A stretch of 64,000 nucleotides of DNA from Calditrichota bacterium (GTDB taxonomy: Bacteria; CLD3). The DNA lies in assembly GCA_008501735.1 (NCBI GenBank), contig QQUF01000053.1, positions 62,001 through 126,000 of the forward strand. The letters are read 5' to 3'. The notes under the pieces were generated by a model that did not search any database, was not told the DNA's origin, and saw only the letters and a program-made list of their open reading frames with translations. Made by a program: the position numbers and the translations under genes. This document shows, piece by piece, positions 15,746 through 24,462 of the stretch. Position 1 is the first letter of the stretch. Each line of letters opens with the position of its first letter.

Positions 15746-17284
15746 TTAAGATTCTTTGTTTTTTCTTAAAGTTTCTAAAATAATAGTCCACAAATTCTCA
15801 TAAGGTATAATCTCCCAATTAAAAAAGCTGTTTGTTGATTTAGTACGAAAGCTACTTAATTTTTTTACATATTCTAGGCTGTGAATTTTCAATTGATTAT
15901 AGTCGAAATCGTATTTTTCAATCATTAATATCATTTTAATAAAACAATCGGTACGATAGAATTCATTTTTTTTGAGATACCTTTGGTTGTATTGTTTCAA
16001 ACCTTCCATTTTATCCAAAACTTTAGAGTAATCTCCTTCGATTAAGTAAAACAATATTCTTAAAATTATTATTGAAACATTAAGACCTTTTTTGTCTTTT
16101 GATGTCTCGGATAATTTATCAATGGCTCTGAAAACATTAAAATTATTTTTTAACTCAATTCCCTTTTGAATTTCTAATGGGTTTTTGGAGTTTAGAAGAG
16201 CAATGATTATATAACTTTTAAATAAAATGAAATACTCGGCCTCTTGTAAAAAACTAATTTTGAAAAGCTCGTGAGATTCTAATTCCATTAATATTTCGAA
16301 AGCTTTTATAAGGTCATTTGACTGAATAGATAACAAAAAATAGTGATTGAGGAAAGAAATGTAATTTGCTGTCTGTTTTGGTAAGATTTTTTTTATCTTT
16401 TCTGCAATTAATTTTCCCTTTTCAAAATCTTGTAAATAAACAAGGCAAACCAATTGTTCTGTATTTAATTCAGCCAAAAGTTGTGGAGAAATTTTTATTG
16501 TACTATTTAGTAAACGTTTCTCAGTTTGTTCATAAACCTTTAGTGCGTTTTTTATATCGCCTACAGCTTCATATGCTGAGCTTTTTATTCTAAAATAGTA
16601 ATTGTGTAACTCAATAGAATCATATTCTTTAAATTTTTCAATATTTTCTTCAATTATTTTTGAATATTCCAAAGCAATTTCGAATGAGTTTGGGTTCAAG
16701 ATTCTTGAATTGGTTACTTCATATATAATTTTATGATAAAATTCTTGTGCTTGTATTTCAGCGGCATAAACTTCATTGTAAAAATTAATTTCTTTAAAAG
16801 AATCATATAAGACTTTTTTCTTGTGTTGAAAAACATAAAAAGTACTCAAGTTTTTTAGACAGTAAAGTATTACATCGGTAATTTTATGTTTCTTAGCGAG
16901 AAGGTAGGTTTGTTTATATAATTCTCTACTTGCATTGCTTGAGCCAGTTTTTCCTAACATCTTTGCAACGAATAAATTTTTTTCACATTTATAAGTAGCC
17001 TTTAACCTATCAGAAGCATTTATAGAAATATCTAATTCCATAATGGAGTTAATCATTTGTTCTTTAACATTATTTTTCAACTCACGAAACTTCTTTCCGG
17101 GGATTTTCTCACCAAAAATATCTAATGATGCTTCTGAATCCGTTTTATACTTACCTTCTAAAATCCCTTCGTAAAGTTTCCAAATGTTTGATTTTGTATC
17201 TTTTTTATGTAGGAAATTATTTAAAGGTTTAAAATCTCTTTTTTTCAAAAGTCTGGCAATGTCTATTAATTTTTCCAATTTCAA
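15746..17284 (-). CDS. Helical-repeat (TPR-like) protein, left copy
   Basis: A 512-residue protein made almost entirely of helices. The segments around residues 230-260, 270-300 and 300-345 look like degenerate TPRs (for example GDIKNALKVYEQTEKRLLNS). There is no signal peptide, so it is probably cytoplasmic. No ATG lies near the N-terminus; the TTG at 17284 (MKLEKLIDIARLLKKRDF) is conserved with the right copy. The first 190 and last 140 residues are almost identical to the paralogue, while the middle is more diverged. The partner is a divergent secreted esterase, now deleted here. The family is unknown. A regulatory or scaffold role for its divergent partner is possible but unproven. Confidence 0.8.
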   Translation of the reverse strand: MKLEKLIDIARLLKKRDFKPLNNFLHKKDTKSNIWKLYEGILEGKYKTDSEASLDIFGEKIPGKKFRELKNNVKEQMINSIMELDISINASDRLKATYKCEKNLFVAKMLGKTGSSNASRELYKQTYLLAKKHKITDVILYCLKNLSTFYVFQHKKKVLYDSFKEINFYNEVYAAEIQAQEFYHKIIYEVTNSRILNPNSFEIALEYSKIIEENIEKFKEYDSIELHNYYFRIKSSAYEAVGDIKNALKVYEQTEKRLLNSTIKISPQLLAELNTEQLVCLVYLQDFEKGKLIAEKIKKILPKQTANYISFLNHYFLLSIQSNDLIKAFEILMELESHELFKISFLQEAEYFILFKSYIIIALLNSKNPLEIQKGIELKNNFNVFRAIDKLSETSKDKKGLNVSIIILRILFYLIEGDYSKVLDKMEGLKQYNQRYLKKNEFYRTDCFIKMILMIEKYDFDYNQLKIHSLEYVKKLSSFRTKSTNSFFNWEIIPYENLWTIILETLRKNKES

Positions 17285-17615
17285 GTTCCTAATTTTTAGC
17301 AGGTAAAGTTATAAAAATTGAGTAAGTCATAAAATTACAAAGCAATAAATCATATTTTTGATAAAATATTGTCTATAAGTGATTTAATTTCCCTTTTTTT
17401 GCTTAAAGACGAAAAAAAATTGTGAATTTTTTAGTGAGAAACCTTCTAAAAGTTAAGAAAAACGTAATTTTCTTTCAAGCCAAAACAATAAAATGAACAA
17501 TTCTGTTTCTAACAAACTAAACTTTCAAATATAAATTTTCCTCGAAATGTTTTATGCACTCAATTGTCGTGAAAGCAATTTGGGTGAAACTTATAATTAA
17601 TTTTCGGAGGTTAAA
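17285..17615. other. Divergent intergenic region, left copy
   Basis: An AT-rich 330-bp promoter region between the left helical-repeat gene and the truncated esterase start. It is nearly base-for-base the same as 19514-19838, apart from an 11-bp insertion (AGTTATAAAAA type) near 19520 in the right copy. It ends in the ribosome site TTTCGGAGG. No additional gene was seen. The high conservation suggests recent duplication or shared function. Confidence 0.7.
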
Positions 17616-17699
17616 ATGTTGTTTTTAAAGAAAACAGGATTTTTTATCAAGTTTATCAGGCTGGAGCATTATTTAAAAGGAATATTGAGAAAGAAATAG
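17616..17699 (+). pseudogene. Remnant of the esterase gene 5' end
   Basis: ATG at 17616 follows the same ribosome site as the intact gene at 19839 and encodes MLFLKKTGFF before diverging. Alignment with the intact copy can still be followed through CTGGAGCATT and GAGAAA-GAAA. The frame ends at a TAG at 17697-17699 after 27 codons, where the remaining roughly 1490 codons are missing. It still has promoter and start signals, so a short peptide might be made. Confidence 0.75.
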
Positions 17700-17956
17700 G
17701 CTTAAATATTTACCAAAACCAATTTCTTTGGTAAGGTAATAGACCTTAACTATAAGAGATTGGATTCAATTCCAATCTCTTATTTTCATTTATTGTATTT
17801 TACAATAATTTTTCTTTCTTAGGGTTGTGTCTCAATTGAAAGATAACAGATAGAAAAATAACCTTTACTTTTGTATCGAAAAAATGATATTTGAAGCTAT
17901 AGGAAGAGAGCTTTTCAAGAAAAATAAAAATTACCAAAAATATTACTTTAGAAAAA
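17700..17956. other. Intergenic stretch with esterase-type hairpin
   Basis: No gene. It contains a small hairpin (TACCAAA/TTTGGTA, about 17711-17733). A 13-bp stem (17752-17764 with 17771-17783, ATAAGAGATTGGA) corresponds to the hairpin behind the intact esterase at 24407. The remainder up to 17956 includes the start of homology to the 3' flank of the left helical-repeat gene. Confidence 0.65.
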
Positions 17957-19495
17957 TTAAGATTCTTCATTTTTTCTTAAAGTTTCTAAAATAATAGTCC
18001 ACAAATTCTCATAAGGTATAATCTCCCAATTAAATAAACTTTTTGTTGTTTTAATACGAAAGCTGCTTAATTTTTTAACATATTCTACACTGTGAATTTT
18101 CAATTGATTATAGTCGAAATCGTATTTCTCAAGCATCATTATCATTTTAATAAAACAATCGGTACGATAGAATTCATTTTTTTTGAGGTACCTTTGGTTG
18201 TATTGTTTCAAACCTTCCATTTTATCCAAAACTTTAGAGTAATCTCCTTCGATTAAGTAAAATAATATTCTTAAAATTATTATGGAAACATTAAGACCTT
18301 TTTTATCCTTTGAAGTTTCTAATAATTTATCTATGGCTTTAAAAACATTAAAATTATTTCTTAACTCATTTCCTTTTTTAACTTCAAATGGGTTTTTGGA
18401 GTTTAGAAGAGCAATGATTAAATAACTTTTAAATAAAATGAAATACTCGGTTTCTTGGATAAAACTAATTTTGAAAAGCTCGTGAGATTCTAACTCCTTT
18501 ATTATCTCTAAAGCATTTTTAAGTTCATTTGACTGAATTGATAACAAAAAATAGTGATTGAGGAAGGAAATGTAGTTTGCTGTCTGTTTCGGTAAGATTT
18601 GTTTAATCTTTTCAGCAATTAATTTTCCCTTTTCAAAATCTTGTAAATAAACAAGGCAAATTAATTGTCCAGCATTTAATTCAGCCAAAAGTTGTGGAGA
18701 AACTATTATTGAACTATTTAGTAAGTTTTTCTCAGTTTGTTCGTAAACTTTTAGTGCATTTTTTATATCACCTATTGCTTCAAATGCTGAAGATTTTATC
18801 CTAAAAAAACAAATTCGTAATTCTAAAGAGTCATATTCTTTAAATTTTTCAATATTTGCTTCAATTATTTTTGAATATTCCAAAACAATTTCAAATGATT
18901 TCGGATCTAAAGTTTTTGAATTGGTTACTTCATATATAATTTTATGATAAAATTCTTGTGCTTGTATTTCAGCGGCATAAACTTCTTTGTAAAAATTAAT
19001 TTCTTTAAAACTATCATATAAGACTTTTTTCTTGTGTCGAAAAACATAAAAAGTACTCAGGTTTTTTAGGCAACAAAGTATCACATCGGTAATTTTATGC
19101 TTCTTAGCGAGAAGGTAGGTTTGTTTATATAATTCTCTACTTGCATTGCTTGAGCCAGTTTTTCCTAACATCTTTGCAACGAATAAATTTTTTTCACATT
19201 TATAAGTAGCCTTTAACCTATCAGAAGCATTTATAGAAATATCTAATTCCATAATGGAGTTAATCATTTGTTCTTTAACATTATTTTTCAACTCACGAAA
19301 CTTCTTTCCGGGGATTTTCTCACCAAAAATATCTAATGATGCTTCTGAATCCGTTTTATACTTACCTTCTAAAATCCCTTCGTAAAGTTTCCAAATGTTT
19401 GATTTTGTATCTTTTTTATGTAGGAAATTATTTAAAGGTTTAAAATCTCTTTTTTTCAAAAGTCTGGCAATGTCTATTAATTTTTCCAATTTCAA
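17957..19495 (-). CDS. Helical-repeat (TPR-like) protein, right copy
   Basis: A paralogue of the gene at 15746 with the same length (512 residues) from the conserved TTG at 19495. A TTG 18 bases upstream is open here, but its equivalent is CTG in the left copy, so I prefer the shared start. Differences cluster between about residues 195 and 375. The N-terminal 190 residues differ at only a few positions (for example YCLKN/CCLKN, FQHKK/FRHKK). It is soluble and all-helical with TPR-like pairs. It is divergent from the intact T9SS esterase and shares its promoter region. Function unknown. Confidence 0.8.
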   Translation of the reverse strand: MKLEKLIDIARLLKKRDFKPLNNFLHKKDTKSNIWKLYEGILEGKYKTDSEASLDIFGEKIPGKKFRELKNNVKEQMINSIMELDISINASDRLKATYKCEKNLFVAKMLGKTGSSNASRELYKQTYLLAKKHKITDVILCCLKNLSTFYVFRHKKKVLYDSFKEINFYKEVYAAEIQAQEFYHKIIYEVTNSKTLDPKSFEIVLEYSKIIEANIEKFKEYDSLELRICFFRIKSSAFEAIGDIKNALKVYEQTEKNLLNSSIIVSPQLLAELNAGQLICLVYLQDFEKGKLIAEKIKQILPKQTANYISFLNHYFLLSIQSNELKNALEIIKELESHELFKISFIQETEYFILFKSYLIIALLNSKNPFEVKKGNELRNNFNVFKAIDKLLETSKDKKGLNVSIIILRILFYLIEGDYSKVLDKMEGLKQYNQRYLKKNEFYRTDCFIKMIMMLEKYDFDYNQLKIHSVEYVKKLSSFRIKTTKSLFNWEIIPYENLWTIILETLRKNEES

Positions 19496-19838
19496 GTTCC
19501 TAATTTTTAGCAAGTAAAGTTATAAAAAAAGTTATAAAAATTGAGTAAGTCATAAAATTACAAAGCAATAAATCATATCTTTGATAAAATATTGTCTATA
19601 AGTGATTTAATTTCCCTTTTTTTGCTTAAAGACGAAAAAAAATTGTGAATTTTTTAGTGAGAAACCTTCTAAAAGTTAAGAAAAACGTAATTTTGTTTCA
19701 AGCCAAAACAATAAAATGAACAATTCTGTTTCTAACAAACTAAACTTTCAAATATAAATTTTCCTTGAAATGTTTTAGGCACTCATTTGTCGTGAAAGCA
19801 ATTTGGGTGAAACTTATAATTAATTTTCGGAGGTTAAA
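19496..19838. other. Divergent intergenic region, right copy
   Basis: The promoter region between the right helical-repeat gene and the esterase, duplicated at 17285-17615. It is AT-rich with poly-A/T tracts (for example near 19620 and 19640) and ends in the ribosome site TTTCGGAGG. No gene or strong known operator was recognised. Confidence 0.65.
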
Positions 19839-22800
19839 ATGTTGTTTTTAAAGAAAACAGGATTTTTAATTTTAACGAGTTTTGCAATTTTAGCAAACTG
19901 GAGCATTGTTTTGGGAGGAACATGGAGAAAAGAAACAGATTGGAGTGGTAGCCAATCAAAGGGTTTTAAAGAAATTGGAAGCCCAAATTTTAATTGGGCA
20001 AAAAAACTATTTTCATTTTTTATCTTTTTAACTTTTTTCCTCACATGTTTTGAACATGGATTCGCTACACAGTGGCAGAAAACAGCTGACCCATTTCAAG
20101 TTCATTCTGTAGTTAAAAAGCCTAATGACACTACTGATGTCTATGTGAGACATTCTGATAGAATTGTTTTAAAGTATGAAGTTGAAAATATACTCGGACA
20201 AAAAGTATATGGTGCTGTTCAGGTAGGTGTAAAGTTTAAAATTAATGGTACCTACACTCCTCAAAATACCTGGGCAGATTATTCAAATCCTCAAAGTGGT
20301 TTACAAGAATATTCTGATTTTATTGATACTCCGCCAGAATGGAGCGTACCTGGTGAGACATATATATTAGCCCATTTGTGGCGTGTAGATTGGGGTGAAC
20401 CTCAATATGTAGCATATATAAGAGTTCATTTATTGCCTAATTCAAATACTCAAAATTCTTTAAACAATCCAATTTCTCAGACTGGCTCTCACTCATACTT
20501 TACGGACAATTCTGATCAGATATGGCCAGGTGATTTTGACAAAGGAAACTCAATATCTGTATGGCAGGGTGGAAATGAAATTGATTACCCTATTATTATT
20601 GTTGAAGGATTTGATGCTAAAAACAAAGTTTATTCACAAAGTTTTTATAATGATATTTCTTCTTTTATTCAAATTCTCCAAAATACTTCACCCGAAGCAG
20701 ATATTTTACTTTTTGACTATTCTGATGGTGGTCAGGATCTAGCAAAATTGGGCCAAGGCCTTGCCAGTGGAATTAGTTATATAAGTAATATTTATGGTTC
20801 TTCTCAAATCATTGGCATAAGTATGGGAGGAGTTGTTGCCAGATATGCTCTTGCTTACGCAGAACAAGAGGGGATTTTAATCAATGTATCCAATTTTGTC
20901 TCTGTAGATTCCCCACAAAAAGGAGCTGAACTTGATGATAATTTTCAAAATTGGTTATATAATTTAGACGACTCACCTGCTGATATCTCTAGTGAAATAG
21001 AATCATTACGTAGTATTGCAGCAAAGCAAATGCTTACTTACAATGCCTGGAATTTAAATGGAAGTTACCACACATCATTTTACAACAACTTAAATGGTTT
21101 GAATTCCACGGGGTGGTCACAAAATACAAAAAATATTGGAGTTTCTTTTAGTCCTGGTTATGGACAAAATCCGAACTCTGGACTCAAATGGCTTAGTATG
21201 GATAATCAAGGCATTCCAGGGATAAGTGATGAAGACCTATACATAAGTTCTTCAGAAAATATTTCAGATATGGGTTCTTTTTTGCCCAAAAGTTTCACTG
21301 ATGGAAAGAGTAAAGGTTTTATCTATAATTTAGTTAATGTAGAAATTGAAAGATACTCTGATCCTACTTTTATTACATTTGAGAGTGCAACTTCATTTAA
21401 CCCAAATCAACCTAATAACTCTGATTTTGATGTAGTAATAAATTCTTTGGTTCCAACCTTTCACGATTCCGTTCCTCCAGAAATAATTCCACCTTTATTG
21501 AGTGAAATGGGATTTACACCACCAAGTGTAAACTGGTCAGTAACACCAATCACTCCAAACTACACAATTTCTGGTAGTTGGATAAATTACTCTGGAACTT
21601 TCCAAGTACAATTTCAGGATTTATCAACACAACAAAATGGCACAATCACAAATTGGTTATGGGATTTTGGGGATAACTCAACAAGTACTCAACAAAATCC
21701 GATTAAAACTTTCACAACTTACGGACAGCATGACGTAAAGTTAACAGTAACAAATTCAGCTGGAGTTCAATCTACAAAATATTGGGGGACTTTATCTAGT
21801 ACAGGTCAAGACATATCTAGAATTAATATTTATCCTGGATTTCCTTCAATTACGGGAGATTTATTTGTTGATTCAGCTCCTGGATTTTGTCAACTTGAAT
21901 CTAAAAGTTGGAAAGCTACACAAAACATAAATGATTTAAATAATTATGGTACTATAAAGTGGAAAATTGAAAAAGGTAGTAAATCTTATTTTGTTGAAGG
22001 AAATATAAATAGCCTCGGTAAAAGTTATTTACCTACCAATCCTAGTTTTGGCTCATTTAGTTGGAATTCTCATATCGGAGGAGATTGTCAAGCATTTAAA
22101 TTATCTGCACAAAAAAAAGTTAATTGGGCAGTGAGTGTTTGGAAAGAATTTGCAAATGGAACTCCTATTGTAAAACTTAACTGTGATTGTAATTTAAATC
22201 CTGGACCAAACGACCCAGTTTGTCCTCATATAGTTTTGAATATTAATGGTCAAGAAATAGTTGAGAATAACATTCTTTATTTCTCAAATGAACAAAGGGA
22301 ATTTGGACCTATTACAGATAAATGTTTAATTCAGAATGATTTACCAATTGAAAATGGAAAATATGTTTTAAACATCAAAGAAATTGGTACCTCAATTAGT
22401 AATCTTGATTACTTTTCTTTAGAGACAATTGATGTTCCAACAGGAATAGAGGTCGGAGCTTTAGCTCAAGAAAATCAAGAATTGGTTTTTTATTATCCTG
22501 ATAGTTTAAACTCAGTTTTTTCTGCCGATGTTAATGGTACGCAAGATATTCGGTCAGAAATTACAAATGATGATTCTCAATTTTTCCTTTCTGATTCAGG
22601 AGATGTTTTGAGTTTCGTCGTGAATCCGGTAGCAAATGAAACTTGCAAAATCATTATTAAAACTCTGGAACTTGACCCAACAATTGAAGCTCAACCAAAA
22701 TATGTTTATGGATTTTCAGTAATCGGAGGTGGAATAGAAGAAAATATTGCTTCTATAGCTTACAGAAATAAAGATTACACTCACGTTCTTGATGTTAGTG

Positions 22801-24392
22801 AGTTTGTTGGTTCAGAGAATCAAACAACTTTTAAGTTGAGTTTTAGAAATAAAGTATCAATTGACCAAATTGCAATTGATACTACTCCTATTGATTTAAA
22901 TGAAATTCAAGTGAATCAAGTTGAGCTTTCAAATGCAGAATTAATTTTAGGTGGTGAAAGTGGAGTAATTAATCAATTGTCAGAATTATCTTCTCCTGAT
23001 TTTGATTACTCTTGGCTTAAACCTAATCAAAGTTTAAAACTTGAATTTTCTTTTCCAACTCAAGAATCTGGTACTCAAAGAAAGTTTGTTTTAGCTTCAC
23101 AAGGTTTTTATGTTACTCCTTCTGATAGCATTTCCCTAGAAGTTTCAATACCTGAAGGTTTTAATTTATTTTCAATGCCTGTTGACAGCGTAAAACAAAA
23201 TTCTAATTACCAAGAGCTGTTTACTAACAACACAAATACTTATTTCCCTTACACAACAATAAATTATGAAGAAGTAGATTGGACATTAACCGATTCCGTA
23301 TTTTTTCAACAAGGATTTTCTACAGTTGCAGAAGGAAGTCCCAAGACTTTAAACTTTACAGGGAAAGAAAAATTAGAGTATGATTTGAATCTTAATGAAG
23401 GTTGGAACTTAATTCCTTCAATAAGTAATGAAGTTTCTATTGCAAAATACTTTTCTTCAAACGGTGGACCTTTTAGAGAAGGATTCTATTACGATTATGG
23501 TTACAAAGCAATTGATGCTGATAATGCAATTCTAAAACCCGGAGATGCAATTTGGGTTTATGTAGATTCTCCTATTGAAATTCTAAATTTTCCTTATGGG
23601 AATTCAAGTGAGCCATTAACAAAGTCATCTTCTGATTCTCTTATTTATTTAAGCTACAATCAATTACTTGATTTGAATGGATTGATTGAATTTTCGGTAA
23701 TTTCTGCTGAGTCTGATACGGTTAAATTATTTCTTGCTCAAAGCGATAGTTTCTCGGTAGATAATTCTTACTTTGGAAAACCTCCATTACCTGAAAGCAA
23801 CTTAGTTGACAGCCTGAAATTCTTTGATGCTCAAATTTATTTTAATGATTCAACTTACACTTATGCAAATGTTCAAGACTCGAGCAATGTCAACTTGACT
23901 ATTAGATTAACCGCCGCAAATTTCAAATACCCAATTTCAATAAGTTGGACTGATGCTCTTGGTAACTTGCAAGTTACAACCGTTGACAGTTCAAGTTTAA
24001 CAAAACTGGTAAACTTGAACAGAAGTAGTGGAAAAGTTGCAATGAAAGTAAATAGTGAGCAAAACTTAATTAACATTGCAGGAACTTTGAAAAACTATAA
24101 AAGTTCTATTCCTTCAAAGTATTCACTTTCACAAAATTACCCAAACCCATTCAACCCAAGTACAAGAATTAATTACTCAATTCCTGAAAACTCATTTGTT
24201 AAATTGGAAGTGTTTAACATTCTTGGTAGAAAAGTAAAAACTTTGGTCTCGAATGTTCAAAAATCAGGTAATTACTCAGTAAAATGGAATGGATTAAACG
24301 ATGAGAATAAATTAGTTTCGAGTGGAGTCTATTTTTACAGAATTGAATCAGGTGATTTTGTTTCAATCAAAAAAATGCTTTTACTCAAATAG
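19839..24392 (+). CDS. Secreted alpha/beta-hydrolase (lipase/esterase) with PKD and T9SS domains
   Basis: A 1517-residue exported protein. Residues 200-400 form an alpha/beta-hydrolase domain of the PGAP1/lipase kind: the strand YPIIIVEGFD (about 250) and nucleophile elbow GISMGG (Ser328) are clear. Other triad residues cannot be fixed by eye. A PKD domain follows (about 588-665, with WDFGDNSTSTQQNP). Long beta-rich regions come next, then the T9SS sorting domain (about 1430-1517, SQNYPNPFNPSTRI ... KKMLLLK). The N-terminus is odd: two hydrophobic segments (about 5-26 and 57-73) are separated by 30 polar residues. Either could be the signal peptide. It probably cleaves ester bonds of lipids or polymers at the cell surface. 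Its partner is the divergent helical-repeat gene. Confidence 0.85.
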   Translation: MLFLKKTGFLILTSFAILANWSIVLGGTWRKETDWSGSQSKGFKEIGSPNFNWAKKLFSFFIFLTFFLTCFEHGFATQWQKTADPFQVHSVVKKPNDTTDVYVRHSDRIVLKYEVENILGQKVYGAVQVGVKFKINGTYTPQNTWADYSNPQSGLQEYSDFIDTPPEWSVPGETYILAHLWRVDWGEPQYVAYIRVHLLPNSNTQNSLNNPISQTGSHSYFTDNSDQIWPGDFDKGNSISVWQGGNEIDYPIIIVEGFDAKNKVYSQSFYNDISSFIQILQNTSPEADILLFDYSDGGQDLAKLGQGLASGISYISNIYGSSQIIGISMGGVVARYALAYAEQEGILINVSNFVSVDSPQKGAELDDNFQNWLYNLDDSPADISSEIESLRSIAAKQMLTYNAWNLNGSYHTSFYNNLNGLNSTGWSQNTKNIGVSFSPGYGQNPNSGLKWLSMDNQGIPGISDEDLYISSSENISDMGSFLPKSFTDGKSKGFIYNLVNVEIERYSDPTFITFESATSFNPNQPNNSDFDVVINSLVPTFHDSVPPEIIPPLLSEMGFTPPSVNWSVTPITPNYTISGSWINYSGTFQVQFQDLSTQQNGTITNWLWDFGDNSTSTQQNPIKTFTTYGQHDVKLTVTNSAGVQSTKYWGTLSSTGQDISRINIYPGFPSITGDLFVDSAPGFCQLESKSWKATQNINDLNNYGTIKWKIEKGSKSYFVEGNINSLGKSYLPTNPSFGSFSWNSHIGGDCQAFKLSAQKKVNWAVSVWKEFANGTPIVKLNCDCNLNPGPNDPVCPHIVLNINGQEIVENNILYFSNEQREFGPITDKCLIQNDLPIENGKYVLNIKEIGTSISNLDYFSLETIDVPTGIEVGALAQENQELVFYYPDSLNSVFSADVNGTQDIRSEITNDDSQFFLSDSGDVLSFVVNPVANETCKIIIKTLELDPTIEAQPKYVYGFSVIGGGIEENIASIAYRNKDYTHVLDVSEFVGSENQTTFKLSFRNKVSIDQIAIDTTPIDLNEIQVNQVELSNAELILGGESGVINQLSELSSPDFDYSWLKPNQSLKLEFSFPTQESGTQRKFVLASQGFYVTPSDSISLEVSIPEGFNLFSMPVDSVKQNSNYQELFTNNTNTYFPYTTINYEEVDWTLTDSVFFQQGFSTVAEGSPKTLNFTGKEKLEYDLNLNEGWNLIPSISNEVSIAKYFSSNGGPFREGFYYDYGYKAIDADNAILKPGDAIWVYVDSPIEILNFPYGNSSEPLTKSSSDSLIYLSYNQLLDLNGLIEFSVISAESDTVKLFLAQSDSFSVDNSYFGKPPLPESNLVDSLKFFDAQIYFNDSTYTYANVQDSSNVNLTIRLTAANFKYPISISWTDALGNLQVTTVDSSSLTKLVNLNRSSGKVAMKVNSEQNLINIAGTLKNYKSSIPSKYSLSQNYPNPFNPSTRINYSIPENSFVKLEVFNILGRKVKTLVSNVQKSGNYSVKWNGLNDENKLVSSGVYFYRIESGDFVSIKKMLLLK

Positions 24393-24406
24393 CGTAAATT
24401 AATCAA

Positions 24407-24445
24407 TAACCAAGAGGTTGGATTTAAATCCAATCTCTTGGTTTG
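24407..24445. terminator. Hairpin after esterase gene
   Basis: AACCAAGAGGTTGGATTT pairs with AAATCCAATCTCTTGGTTT, a stem of about 18 bp with one G-T and almost no loop. The T-run after it is weak. It lies between the esterase stop and the next gene's start, and a relative lies at 17752. It could be a terminator or an mRNA processing or stability element. Confidence 0.6.
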
Positions 24446-24462
24446 TTACAAGGAAAAAAGCG

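Larger units (their letters stand above)
15676..17790. repeat. Left copy of duplicated module (esterase part deleted)
   Basis: This stretch matches 17882-24445. Matching begins at 15676/17882 just beyond the 3' ends of the helical-repeat genes and runs through those genes and the divergent intergenic region. It continues through the first codons of the esterase gene (17616 here, 19839 in the right copy, offset 2223 bp). The left copy then jumps to a hairpin (17752) resembling that behind the intact esterase (24407). The left copy has therefore lost about 4.5 kb of esterase sequence. Confidence 0.85.
17882..24445. repeat. Right, intact copy of duplicated module
   Basis: This copy contains the complete set: helical-repeat gene (minus), divergent promoter region, full esterase gene (plus) and terminal hairpin (24407-24445). 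Compared with the left copy, identity is near complete over the first half of the helical-repeat genes and the shared intergenic region. It is lower in the middle of the helical-repeat genes, giving a mosaic pattern. Confidence 0.85.

Noticed and set aside
15746-19495. Helical-repeat genes as defence or toxin genes
   Set aside because: No nuclease, toxin or ATPase motif is visible. Divergence from a T9SS esterase points to surface biology rather than defence.
19839-24445. Duplicated module as an insertion sequence or transposon
   Set aside because: No transposase, no terminal inverted repeats and no target-site duplication were seen at 15676, 17790, 17882 or 24445. A tandem duplication with deletion explains it.
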